NCBI RefSeq assembly: GCF_001748085.1
Contig: NZ_BBZK01000010.1
Span: 220,995-284,994, forward strand
Reading direction: 5' to 3'
Length of the DNA stretch: 64,000 nucleotides
DNA from: Streptomyces sp. TP-A0874
Lineage (GTDB): Bacteria; Actinomycetota; Actinomycetes; Streptomycetales; Streptomycetaceae
The notes under the pieces are model-generated. The model was not told the origin of the DNA, made no database searches, and worked only from the letters and a program-made list of their open reading frames with translations. The position numbers and the translations under genes are program-made. Shown here in pieces: positions 24,953 to 32,530 of this stretch. Within the stretch, counting starts at the first letter, position 1. The number at the start of each line of letters is the position of its first letter.

Positions 24953-25447
24953 TCAGGGTCCGGAGCCGCGGTCCTGGGTCAGCAGGCGCTCCATGCGGTC
25001 GAAGCGGGCGTGCAGGGCCCGCACCTCCTCGCTGACGTCCGCCTTCCCGTCCTGCCCCGCGTGTTCGAGGGCCTGTGCCACCTGGCGGGCGCGGTGCCCG
25101 GCGCTGCCCACGAACCAGGTGGCGAGGGAGGCGGTGACGACGCTGAACACCGAGATCCCGACGAGCATCACGACGCCCGCGATGACGCGTCCGGGCGCGG
25201 TGACCGGATAGAGGTCCCCGTATCCGACGGTGGTGGCGGTCTCCAGGGACCACCAGAGCGCCAGGGGGAACGAGGTGATGCTGGCCCGGGGCGCCGAATG
25301 CTCGTAGGGGACGATGATCCAGGAGCCGAGCAGCAACACCAGCACGAGCCCCAGCACCGCCCATACGGACGCCTTCACGTGCAGCCGCTGCCAACGCTCG
25401 CCGCCCAGCAGCTTGCGCAGGAGGAAGAGCGGCGAAAGCGGAGGCAT
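24953..25447 (-). CDS. Two-helix potassium-channel-like protein
   Basis: 164 residues from ATG 25447. Architecture: TM1 (VWAVLGLVLVLLLGSWIIVP), a pore helix and selectivity filter TTVGYGDLYPVT, TM2 (GRVIAGVVMLVGISVFSVVT), then a cytoplasmic helix with heptad-like spacing (VSEEVRALHARFDRMERLL) that should make a coiled coil. The filter TVGYGD is the K+ signature, so a tetrameric K+-selective pore is likely. An in-frame GTG at 25492 would add 15 residues but lies within a perfect 16-bp inverted repeat, so the ATG is preferred; its ribosome site (CAGGA) is weak. Confidence 0.85.
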   Translation of the reverse strand: MPPLSPLFLLRKLLGGERWQRLHVKASVWAVLGLVLVLLLGSWIIVPYEHSAPRASITSFPLALWWSLETATTVGYGDLYPVTAPGRVIAGVVMLVGISVFSVVTASLATWFVGSAGHRARQVAQALEHAGQDGKADVSEEVRALHARFDRMERLLTQDRGSGP

Positions 25448-25799
25448 GGTCCTGAAAGTAGCGGTGGACGTATCCACGGCACGGTAGGACACTCCGCTGG
25501 TGGCAGCGCCCCGGCGGAGTGTCCTACCGGCAGCCTCACGCCGTCAGCGGCCGGTGCCCTGACCCTTCTCCGTCCTGCCCGAGCACCGCGCTGCTTCGGG
25601 GGTCCGGTATCAGCGATTTTGCTGCCTTCGCCCCTTCTTGCATGTGATGGAAGGGTGAAGGTTCAGGGGTCGTACTGGGGTGGACGTGGATTTTGAGGTG
25701 AGCATGATGATTGTCGCCGCGCGTAGGAACGTCGCCGGCGGCTCGGCCGAATTCCTCCCACATGCGTCGGCCGATATCCCCCACTCGAAGGACCGCACC
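25448..25799. other. 352-bp divergent control region between the channel and the NlpC/P60-like gene
   Basis: No gene seen. Holds the 16-bp inverted repeat at 25482-25529, an AT-richer stretch around 25610-25700, and a 7-bp hairpin (CGGCCGA at 25744-25750 with TCGGCCG at 25767-25773) in the leader of the secreted protein gene. I looked for a c-di-AMP (ydaO-type) riboswitch, common before such genes, and could not make one out. Confidence 0.5.
25482..25529. promoter_or_regulatory. Perfect 16-bp inverted repeat upstream of the K+-channel gene
   Basis: CGGTAGGACACTCCGC (25482-25497) is repeated inverted at 25514-25529 with a 16-base spacer. It lies 35 bp upstream of the preferred channel start, suggesting an operator or a structured leader. 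Confidence 0.55.
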
Positions 25800-26807
25800 A
25801 TGTCACTTCGCTCACGGGTGAGCCGCCGGGCTCGCCTCGCACTGGCGTCAGTCGCCGCCGGTGGCCTCGCAGTAGCGGGCATCGCGCTCGTCCCGTCTTC
25901 GGCGACCGCCACCACGACCACTTCAACATCCCGGGCCGCCGCGGTCCAGACGCAGGCCGACACCATCACCCCGGCCGAGATGCTGCGTCGGGCCGCCACC
26001 TGGCTCACCGCCAACAACGGCTCCCAGGTGCCGTACAGCCAGACCTCCGTCTGGTCGGACGGCTACCGGCAGGACTGCTCCGGCTACGTGTCGATGACGC
26101 TCGGCCTCTGGAAGTCCGGCCCGAACACGGTCGAGCTCGCGAGCAACCGCAGCCTGACCACCCCGATCTCCCTCGGGGACCTCAAGCCGGGCGACCTGCT
26201 GATCGACGCCGAGGGCTCCAACACCACGCGCCACGTGGTCATCTTCGAGAAGTGGACCGACTCCTCGCACACCGCCTACTCGGCCTTCGAGCAGCGCGGC
26301 GGCCACGGCACGGACCACCGGGTGCTCACCTACGGGCTCAACGCGGGCAGCGAGTACAAGCCGTACCGTCCGGTCAAGCTCTCCGGCGAGACCCCGCCCG
26401 ACCCGCCGGCCGCGGACTGGCCGATGCTGACGGTGGGGTCGCAGGGCGCCAACGTCACCACCGCGCAGTACCTGCTCCGCGCCCAGGGGCAAAGCCTCGT
26501 GGTGGACGGCTCCTACGGCTCGGAGACGGCTGCTCGGGCCAAGGCCTTCCAATCCGCCAAGGGCCTCGTGGCCGATGGTGAGATCGGTCCCAAGACCTGG
26601 CCCCACCTGGTGGTCGAGGTGAAGAACGGCTCGCAGGGCGATGCGGTCCGAGCGCTCCAGACCCAACTGGTGTCCCACGGCTACAAAGTCACGGTGGACG
26701 GCTCGTTCGGCCCCGAGACCCAGAAGGCCGTCACCGACTTCCAGGGCAGCAAGAAGCTGGTCGTCGACGGCCTGGTCGGCCCGGTGACCTGGGAAGCCCT
26801 GCTCTGA
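25800..26807 (+). CDS. Secreted NlpC/P60-like hydrolase with two peptidoglycan-binding domains
   Basis: 335 residues. The N-terminus is a signal peptide (basic SRVSRRARLAL, hydrophobic ASVAAGGLAVAGIALVP, cleavage near SSATA). The middle domain resembles NlpC/P60 amidases: Cys in YRQDCSGYVSMTLGLW and His in TRHVVIFEKW are the likely catalytic pair. Two tandem PG_binding_1 repeats follow, each with VDGSYGSETAARAKAFQ- or VDGSFGPETQKAVTDFQ-like cores. Start ATG 25800 has GAAGGA 7 bases upstream. It probably cuts peptide bonds in peptidoglycan outside the cell. Ends in a strong terminator. Confidence 0.9.
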   Translation: MSLRSRVSRRARLALASVAAGGLAVAGIALVPSSATATTTTSTSRAAAVQTQADTITPAEMLRRAATWLTANNGSQVPYSQTSVWSDGYRQDCSGYVSMTLGLWKSGPNTVELASNRSLTTPISLGDLKPGDLLIDAEGSNTTRHVVIFEKWTDSSHTAYSAFEQRGGHGTDHRVLTYGLNAGSEYKPYRPVKLSGETPPDPPAADWPMLTVGSQGANVTTAQYLLRAQGQSLVVDGSYGSETAARAKAFQSAKGLVADGEIGPKTWPHLVVEVKNGSQGDAVRALQTQLVSHGYKVTVDGSFGPETQKAVTDFQGSKKLVVDGLVGPVTWEALL

Positions 26808-26869
26808 TCCACCACGGCCGGGTGGAACGGCCGGCACCCGCCGACCGTTCCCGAGCGGCCTGAGCGTTC

Positions 26870-26913
26870 GACGCCCGCTCCCGCCCCCTGAATCCGGGGC
26901 AGGAGCGGGCGTC
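26870..26913. terminator. Terminator between the NlpC/P60-like gene and LCP gene 1
   Basis: 18-bp stem (26870-26887 with 26896-26913, one mismatch) with an 8-base loop, between convergent genes. Confidence 0.8.
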
Positions 26914-26928
26914 CGCGTTTCCGGCCGG

Positions 26929-28182
26929 TCAGGGGCTGGAGACGGTGACCTTCTCGTCGTTGTTGAGCTGGTCGACCAGCTGCTTGATCTTCGGCTTGTC
27001 CAGCTGGAGGGAGCCCAGCGGCGCCGGACCGCCGGTCGGAAGGTTGATCTGCTCGCCCTCGCCGCCGGAGACGCCCTTCATGGCCCAGAACATCGAGGCG
27101 AGGTTCCACAGGCTCATGTCCTTGTCGACGGTGAGGGTGTCCAGCCCCGCACCCATCGCCGGATAGAGCTTGAAGGGGTTGAGGACGGTCGAGGGGGTGG
27201 CGGTCTGCGAGGCGAGCGCGGCCAGGAACTTCTGCTGGTTCTTGGTGCGCTCCAGGTCGCTCCCGGCCTCCTTGCGGTTCCGGACGAAGGCCAGCGCCTG
27301 CGCGCCGTCCAGGGTCTGCCGGCCCTTCTTGAAGTCGGCACCGGAGTCCCGGTCCTTGATATCGCGCGGGATGTCCATCTCCACCCCGCCGATCGCGTCC
27401 ACGATCTTCGCGAAGCCGCCGAGGCCGATCTCGACGTAGTGGTCGATCTTCAGACCGGTGTTGTACTCGACGGTGCGCGTCAGCAGCCAGCCACCCTCCT
27501 TGACGTGCACGGAGTTGAGCTTCGCCTGCTGCTCCGGGATGCGCCGGCCGCTCTCGGTGCCGGTGAACTCGGGCACGGTGACCCAGGTGTCCCGCGGCAG
27601 GCTGACCATGGTGCTGCCGTTGCTGCCCACATGCAGAATGATCATGGAGTCGGTGAGCTGGCCCTCGGAGCTGCCGGTGTGCAGCCGCTGCTTCTCCTCC
27701 GCGGAGAGGCCCTTGCGGCTGTCCGAACCCACGATGAGGTAGTTGGTGCCCTTGCCCTCGGCCGGTCGGTTCTCCACCAGGCTGAGGTCCACCTGGCGGT
27801 CGAGCTTGGAGTCGGCCCAGAAGTACGTCCCGAGGGAGACGGCGAGCAGGACCACCACGAGTGAGAGAACCGTCACCTTGAACCGGCGGCCCCAGTTCGG
27901 CCGGGACGGGCCGTACGGGCCCTGGCCTCCGCCGCCGTAGACCTGGCCGGGGCCGTAGCCGTCGATGTCCTCGTAGCCCTGGGACTGCTGGCTGGGGATG
28001 CGGCCGTGCGGAGAGAACTCGGGAGGCAGCGGCGGCTCACCGGTCGGTCTGCCGCCGTAGCGGGGATCGCCGCCGCGCTGGACGTGCCGCATGGCGCGCG
28101 CCGACTCCGGCCGGGGAGCAGCGCTGCCGCGCCCGTAGCCGTCCCTGCTGTCCTCGGTCCACCCCTGGGGCCAATCACTCAT
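26929..28182 (-). CDS. LytR-CpsA-Psr (LCP) family protein 1
   Basis: 417 residues. A cytoplasmic proline/glycine-rich N-terminus of about 100 residues, one transmembrane helix (VTVLSLVVVLLAVSLGTYFW), then an extracytoplasmic LCP domain: NYLIVGSDSRKG, SLPRDTWV, and the lower-half motifs IDHYVEIGLGGFAKIVDAIG, AQALAFVRNRKE and RTKNQQKFLAAL. LCP enzymes move undecaprenyl-pyrophosphate-linked glycopolymers onto peptidoglycan. It lacks the C-terminal LytR_C domain found in three of its paralogues here. The start at 28182 has no ribosome site; CACACT 7 bases upstream may be a -10 of a leaderless mRNA. Confidence 0.92.
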   Translation of the reverse strand: MSDWPQGWTEDSRDGYGRGSAAPRPESARAMRHVQRGGDPRYGGRPTGEPPLPPEFSPHGRIPSQQSQGYEDIDGYGPGQVYGGGGQGPYGPSRPNWGRRFKVTVLSLVVVLLAVSLGTYFWADSKLDRQVDLSLVENRPAEGKGTNYLIVGSDSRKGLSAEEKQRLHTGSSEGQLTDSMIILHVGSNGSTMVSLPRDTWVTVPEFTGTESGRRIPEQQAKLNSVHVKEGGWLLTRTVEYNTGLKIDHYVEIGLGGFAKIVDAIGGVEMDIPRDIKDRDSGADFKKGRQTLDGAQALAFVRNRKEAGSDLERTKNQQKFLAALASQTATPSTVLNPFKLYPAMGAGLDTLTVDKDMSLWNLASMFWAMKGVSGGEGEQINLPTGGPAPLGSLQLDKPKIKQLVDQLNNDEKVTVSSP

Positions 28183-28308
28183 ACGAGAAAGTGTGCCTGG
28201 CGGATGCGTCCGGGTGACAGAGCGGGGGAAGGGGGAGAGGGGATCTGTAGCCGAGCTGATGCAGAGCGTCCCGCGGAGGACGGTGCCGAGCCGGTTGGTA
28301 CCGCCGCA

Positions 28309-28314
28309 TACAGT
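28309..28314 (+). promoter_or_regulatory. -10 box TACAGT, leaderless start of the thioesterase gene
   Basis: TACAGT ends 7 bases before ATG 28322. A GGAGG also lies there but only 2 bases from the ATG, too close to act normally. Confidence 0.4.
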
Positions 28315-28321
28315 GGAGGAC

Positions 28322-28858
28322 ATGACCGACCAGCCCGAAACCCCGGATTCTGCGCTTCCGGGGAAGCCGACCGCCGCTTCCCGCACCACCCTGTCGCACA
28401 TCATGACCGGGGCGGACACCAACCTGCTGGGCACCGTGCACGGCGGGGTGATCATGAAGCTGGTGGACGACGCGGCCGGTGCGGTCGCGGGCCGGCACTC
28501 GGGTGGACCGGCGGTCACCGCCTCGATGGACGAGATGGTCTTCCTGGAGCCGGTCCGGGTGGGCGACCTGGTCCACGTCAAGGCCCAGGTGAACTGGACC
28601 GGCCGGTCCTCCATGGAGGTGGGCGTGCGGGTCCTGGCGGAGCGGTGGAACGAGTCCACCCCCGCCACCCAGGTCGGTAGCGCGTATCTGGTCTTCGCGG
28701 CGGTGGACGAGAACGGCCGGCCCCGGCCGGTGCCGCCGGTGCTGCCCGAGACCGAGCGTGACCGGCGCCGCTACCAGGAGGCGCAGATCCGGCGTACCCA
28801 CCGGCTCGCCCGGCGCCGGGCGATCAAGGAGCTCCGGGAGCAGCGGCAGGCGGACTGA
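28322..28858 (+). CDS. Hotdog-fold acyl-CoA thioesterase (YciA/BACH type)
   Basis: 178 residues, a single hotdog domain. Characteristic segment HIMTGADTNLLGTVHGGVIM (the helix and catalytic-loop region) and DEMVFLEPVRVGDLVHVKA in the strands; a basic C-terminal tail (RRTHRLARRRAIKELREQR). It hydrolyses acyl-CoAs to free acid and CoA in the cytoplasm; chain length unknown. It is divergent from LCP gene 1 (139 bp between starts). Nothing ties it functionally to the LCP genes. Confidence 0.9.
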   Translation: MTDQPETPDSALPGKPTAASRTTLSHIMTGADTNLLGTVHGGVIMKLVDDAAGAVAGRHSGGPAVTASMDEMVFLEPVRVGDLVHVKAQVNWTGRSSMEVGVRVLAERWNESTPATQVGSAYLVFAAVDENGRPRPVPPVLPETERDRRRYQEAQIRRTHRLARRRAIKELREQRQAD

Positions 28859-28924
28859 CCGCGTTCTGTCTTCCGGCCCCACGGTCGACGTTGTGCGCCC
28901 CGGCCGGTAGCTGCCGTCGCCGAC

Positions 28925-29131
28925 CTACTCGAAACGCAGGTCGGCGATCGTTCCGAGGTCGAGGCCGTACCGGGCGTAGACCCTCGTGGTGTTGATCGAC
29001 GTGAGGCGGTCGCGTTCGAAGCCGAGCATTTCGGCCGCGGCCCAGACCTGCGGCTCGTCGTGTACTCGGACGGCTACACAGGCAGCTATGGACCGGTCTG
29101 ATCTCACCGGCGGCGACAGGGACTGGTTCAA
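28925..29131 (-). CDS. Small hypothetical protein or gene remnant antisense to the DUF397 5' end
   Basis: Up to 68 residues if TTG 29131 is used; the true start is unclear. The C-terminal 45 residues (PQVWAAAEMLGFERDRLTSI then NTTRVYARYGLDLGTIADLR) look like real protein, and nearly every codon there ends in G or C, as in Streptomyces genes. The N-terminal part looks random and overlaps the DUF397 gene on the other strand. It is most likely the 3' remnant of a larger gene, or a very small gene starting inside. Not recognised. Confidence 0.35.
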   Translation of the reverse strand: MNQSLSPPVRSDRSIAACVAVRVHDEPQVWAAAEMLGFERDRLTSINTTRVYARYGLDLGTIADLRFE

Positions 29132-29300
29132 GAGCAGCTACAGCAACGGCCAAGCGGAATGCGTCGAGATCCGAATCGGTGCGGATGCTGTGGCGATGCG
29201 CGACAGCAAGAACCCGGGTGGCCCGGTGCTGTCGTTCTCCTCGGAGGGATGGCAGGAGTTCGTGGCCAGCGCGGCAGCAGGCGCTTTCGACCAGATGTAG
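29088..29300 (+). CDS. DUF397 protein
   Basis: 70 residues with the whole DUF397 pattern: DRDWFKSSYSNGQAECVEI, then VAMRDSKNPGGPVLSFS and WQEFVASAAAG. These small proteins are very common in Streptomyces, usually as the partner of an adjacent XRE-type regulator (for example the BldB/WhiJ-like sets). Here no XRE gene is adjacent, so it is an orphan. ATG 29088 is chosen because the family begins near DRSDLTGGDRDWFKSSYS; its ribosome site is weak. Followed by a strong terminator. Confidence 0.8.
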   Translation: MDRSDLTGGDRDWFKSSYSNGQAECVEIRIGADAVAMRDSKNPGGPVLSFSSEGWQEFVASAAAGAFDQM

Positions 29301-29313
29301 TCACACAGCGCAA

Positions 29314-29360
29314 AACGATGCCCCTCGTCCGGCATATTGTGCCGGACGAGGGGCGTCGTT
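29314..29360 (+). terminator. Terminator after the DUF397 gene
   Basis: 21-bp stem (29314-29334 with 29340-29360, one G-U pair), loop TATTG, followed by a short T-rich run. Confidence 0.85.
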
Positions 29361-29573
29361 GTTCACTGGGCAGTCACGTTCGGTTTCGTCCTGCCGCACG
29401 CATCGAGACCGTGCTCAGCGACGTCGAGTCGCTGGCCTGTCCGCCCTCTGCGCTGCACCCAGACGCCAGGCCATAAGGAGTATCCGGGAGCGGCGGGGCC
29501 TGCTGGAGGACTGACGGAGCGACGATTCCGCAAGGAGCGGCCGGACGACGGCGGGAGGGGGTGGGGCCGGAGT

Positions 29574-29680
29574 GGGTGGGGGTGCCGGGACGCTGCCGTG
29601 TATTTGCGGGGCTCTCCAACCGAGAGGCTGCCCACCGGCCCGCACGGCCCCGTAAATAGACGGTCGCGGCACCCCCACCC
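29574..29680. repeat. 107-bp interrupted palindrome
   Basis: Outer arms GGGTGGGGGTGCCG (29574-29587) and CGGCACCCCCACCC (29667-29680) are perfect inverses. Inside are partly matching arms (TGTATTTGCGGGGC and GGCCCCGTAAATAGA), and at the centre a small hairpin CTCTC/GAGAG. It begins 64 bp beyond the stop of LCP gene 2 and may fold as one long RNA stem. Confidence 0.6.
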
Positions 29681-29743
29681 GCGGAGGACCCGCCCCCGCA
29701 CCATCCGCCCGGCAACCCACCAACAGCACCCGGGCCCGAACCC

Positions 29744-31210
29744 TCAGCAGCCGACCTCCTCGCCGTTCAACGCCCGCCCGTCCTCCTGCGAAGGATCGTC
29801 CAAGCGCACCTTGCGCACCGTGTGGTGGGCCGTCCCGAGGGTGACCGTGGCGACCGGACCGTGCCCCCGGACCGCCTTGAGCTCAGCCCCCGGCAGCGCC
29901 GCGCCCAGCGTCCGCGCGGAGCGGTCCCACTCCGGGTCGTAGGTCACCTGGGTGCGTTCCACACCGGTCCGGTCGGCGTCCCTCGGGTCGCCGGTCGTGG
30001 CGAAGCCCGTTGCGCGCAGGGCCTCCTCCACATCGCGGGCGAGCCCGTTCCGCGTGGTGCCGTTCTCGACCTGGACCCGGACCTCCCGGGGGGCCACGTC
30101 GACGAGTACGGGCGCGTTCCGCTTCTTCCCCGCCCCGCCGGACTCCTCGGAGAGCGGCCGGTCCTCCCGGAGCGCCTCGAAGAGTTCGGTCGCGCGCTTC
30201 TCGTTCCACCGCACGGTCGAGCCGACACCGGGCACCGGATACGAGGGGTCCTTGACCGGTACCGAGGCGAACTCCGAGGAGGAGGGGGAGAGCCCCTTCA
30301 TGGCCCGGCCGAGTTCGAGCAGTTCCCGGCTGTCCAGGCCCTCGTCGGCGCGGACCGAGTCCAGCAGGGCGGAGGCGACCGCGTTGAACTTCACCGGGTT
30401 CACCAGGGCCCCGCTGTCGCTGACCTGGCGCAGCAGCGCGGCGAGGAAGCGCTGCTGGCGCTGCATCCGGCCGAGGTCGGCGGCGCCGTCGACATGCCGG
30501 GAGCGGACGTACTGCAGGGCCTGTCCGCCGTCCAGCCTGCTGGTGCCGGCCGGCAGGTCCAGCCCGGTGTGGTCGTCCTTGAGCGGGCGGACGGTGCAGA
30601 TCTCCACCCCGCCGAGGACGTCCACGGTCCGCATGAAGCTGGTGAAGTCGACCTCCAGGTAGTGGTCGATGTGCACACCGGTCAGCTGCTCCACGGCACG
30701 CACGGTGAGGCCGGGGCCGCCGACCGCGTAGGCGGCGTTGAGCTTGGCCGGTCGCGCGGGGGTGTCCCGGCCGGTCTCCGGGGCGCGCTGCGCGGGGAGC
30801 TCGACGTAGGAGTCCCGGGGGATGCTGACGATCCTGGTGTGCTCCCGGTCCGCCGACACGTGGACGAGGACGATGGTGTCCGTGCAGTGGCACGGTTCGC
30901 CGCCGAGGCGGTACTTCTCGCGCTCCCGGGCGGTGATCTGGTCCCGGCCGTCGGTCCCGACCACCAGGAAGTTCAGGGCGTCGCCGGTGGCCCGGGCGGG
31001 GCGGTGGTGGAGTCCGACGAAGGGGTCGAGGCGGCGGATGCCGGTGTCGAGCCGGCCCACCACGGCGTGCCCCACCCCGGATGCGGCCAGCACCAGCACC
31101 GCGGCGCCGCCGGCCAGCCGCAGGCCCCAGCGGCGGGGGCGTCGGGGACGCCCGCGGCGGTGGGGCCGCTTTCGGGACCGGGAACCCAGGGGGCGGTGCG
31201 GTGCGGGCAT
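29744..31210 (-). CDS. LCP family protein 2 with LytR_C domain
   Basis: 488 residues from ATG 31210 (GGAGGAG upstream). Arg-rich cytoplasmic N-terminus, one transmembrane helix (LRLAGGAAVLVLAASGVGHA), LCP domain with LNFLVVGTDGRDQ, RIVSIPRDSYVEL, HIDHYLEVDFTSFMRTVDVL and GGQALQYVRSRH, then a C-terminal LytR_C domain (VRVQVENGTTRNGLARDVEE). Probably ligates a lipid-linked glycopolymer to peptidoglycan. It is divergent from the GT2 glycosyltransferase, which could make part of its substrate. Confidence 0.92.
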   Translation of the reverse strand: MPAPHRPLGSRSRKRPHRRGRPRRPRRWGLRLAGGAAVLVLAASGVGHAVVGRLDTGIRRLDPFVGLHHRPARATGDALNFLVVGTDGRDQITAREREKYRLGGEPCHCTDTIVLVHVSADREHTRIVSIPRDSYVELPAQRAPETGRDTPARPAKLNAAYAVGGPGLTVRAVEQLTGVHIDHYLEVDFTSFMRTVDVLGGVEICTVRPLKDDHTGLDLPAGTSRLDGGQALQYVRSRHVDGAADLGRMQRQQRFLAALLRQVSDSGALVNPVKFNAVASALLDSVRADEGLDSRELLELGRAMKGLSPSSSEFASVPVKDPSYPVPGVGSTVRWNEKRATELFEALREDRPLSEESGGAGKKRNAPVLVDVAPREVRVQVENGTTRNGLARDVEEALRATGFATTGDPRDADRTGVERTQVTYDPEWDRSARTLGAALPGAELKAVRGHGPVATVTLGTAHHTVRKVRLDDPSQEDGRALNGEEVGC

Positions 31211-31346
31211 GGAAGAGGCTCCTCCGCGGTGGCCGGGCCAGGGACCGAACCGACCATAAAGCCATATGATCAGCTCTCCGCCACCCCACGCCGCCGCGCG
31301 AATCCCGGCCACCCGGGCGCGTGCCGCCCCCGTCCTCCGTTCGCGG

Positions 31347-31352
31347 TACCGT
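31347..31352 (+). promoter_or_regulatory. -10 box TACCGT, leaderless start of the GT2 gene
   Basis: TACCGT ends 8 bases before ATG 31361; no ribosome site lies between. Confidence 0.45.
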
Positions 31353-31360
31353 GAGACGCG

Positions 31361-32389
31361 ATGAACGCATCCCCTGAACAGTCACCGCCGGCTGTCTCCG
31401 TGATCATGCCGGTGCTCAACGAGGAACGGCATCTGCGGAACTCCGTCCGGCACATCCTGGAGCAGGAGTACGCCGGCGAGCTGGAGGTGGTGATCGCCCT
31501 CGGTCCGTCCAGCGACCGGACGGACGAGATCGCCGCGGAGCTCGTGGCGGAGGACCCGCGGGTGCACACGGTGCCGAACCCCACCGGGCGCACCCCGGCC
31601 GCTCTCAACGCGGCGATCAGGGCCTCCAGGCATCCGGTCGTGGTGCGGGTGGACGGGCACGGCATGCTCTCCCCGAACTACATCGCCACCGCCGTCCGGC
31701 TCCTGGAGGAGACCGGTGCGCAGAACGTCGGCGGCATCATGCACGCCGAGGGCGAGAACGACTGGGAGCGGGCCGTCGCGGCCGCCATGACCTCCCGCAT
31801 CGGTGTCGGGAACGCGGCGTTCCACACCGGCGGCGAGGCTGCCCCGGCCGACACGGTCTATCTCGGCGTCTTCCGGCGTGAAGTGCTCGAACAGCAGGGC
31901 GGTTACAACGAGGAGTTCATCCGAGCCCAGGACTGGGAGCTGAACTTCCGTATCCGCGAGGCCGGTGGCCTGATCTGGTTCTCACCGGAGCTCCGGGTCT
32001 CCTACCGCCCGCGGCCCAGCGTGCGGACGCTGGCCAGGCAGTACAAGGAGTACGGGCGGTGGCGCCATGTCGTCGCCCGTTACCACCGCGGTTCGATCAA
32101 CCCCCGCTACCTCGCCCCGCCGACCGCGCTGCTGGCCATCGCGGCGGGACTGGTCGTCGGTGCCACGCTCACCCCTTGGGCCTTCGTGGTGCCGGCCGGC
32201 TACCTGGCGGGCATCGTGGCGGGTTCGCTGGCGGCTGGTCGCGGCTTGCCGGTCGGCGCGCGGCTCCGGATCCCGGTCGCGTTGGCGACCATGCACATGT
32301 CGTGGGGCTGGGGCTTCCTGACCAGCCCCCGAGCGCTGGCCCGCAAGGTGAGCGCCAGCCGCCGCCCGGCCGTGGTCCAGCCGGGCTGA
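31361..32389 (+). CDS. Family 2 glycosyltransferase
   Basis: 342 residues. N-terminal GT-A fold with VSVIMPVLNEERHLRNSV, an IALGPSSDRTDEIAAE strand-turn, an acidic metal-site region (VVRVDGHGMLSP) and the acceptor/base region YNEEFIRAQDWELNFRIREA. The C-terminal 80 residues hold about three hydrophobic helices that anchor it in the membrane. It is the only glycosyltransferase among the five LCP genes and points to local synthesis of a wall glycopolymer. Sugar donor unknown. In mycobacteria the similar position has wbbL-type rhamnosyltransferase, but identity cannot be claimed. Confidence 0.9.
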   Translation: MNASPEQSPPAVSVIMPVLNEERHLRNSVRHILEQEYAGELEVVIALGPSSDRTDEIAAELVAEDPRVHTVPNPTGRTPAALNAAIRASRHPVVVRVDGHGMLSPNYIATAVRLLEETGAQNVGGIMHAEGENDWERAVAAAMTSRIGVGNAAFHTGGEAAPADTVYLGVFRREVLEQQGGYNEEFIRAQDWELNFRIREAGGLIWFSPELRVSYRPRPSVRTLARQYKEYGRWRHVVARYHRGSINPRYLAPPTALLAIAAGLVVGATLTPWAFVVPAGYLAGIVAGSLAAGRGLPVGARLRIPVALATMHMSWGWGFLTSPRALARKVSASRRPAVVQPG

Positions 32390-32430
32390 GCCGACCGGGC
32401 CGGACCTGCGCCTCCGGCATCAGGTCTTCC

Positions 32431-32495
32431 GCACCGCGGGGGCCGGTCCACGACGGAGTGAGTTCCCTCCGGCCGTGGACCGGCCCCCGCGGTGC
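32431..32495. terminator. Terminator between the GT2 gene and LCP gene 3
   Basis: Perfect 22-bp stem (32431-32452 with 32474-32495); the 21-base loop has its own short GGAG/CTCC pairing. Confidence 0.85.
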
Positions 32496-32530
32496 GTGGC
32501 GGCGGCCCGACTCGGCCGCCGGGCCGCCGC

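Larger units (their letters stand above)
29301..29743. other. 443-bp intergenic region with a terminator and a long palindrome
   Basis: No convincing gene on either strand. It holds the DUF397 terminator (29314-29360) and a 107-bp interrupted palindrome (29574-29680) close to the end of LCP gene 2. Confidence 0.6.

Noticed and set aside
25530..25799. A c-di-AMP (ydaO-type) riboswitch ahead of the NlpC/P60-like gene
   Set aside because: Such elements are common before wall hydrolase genes in Streptomyces, but I could not find the conserved blocks; only a 7-bp hairpin is present.
29361..29743. Short open frames around the long palindrome
   Set aside because: Frames are open on several strands at once and contain Arg/Pro/Gly-rich random sequence; no start signals.
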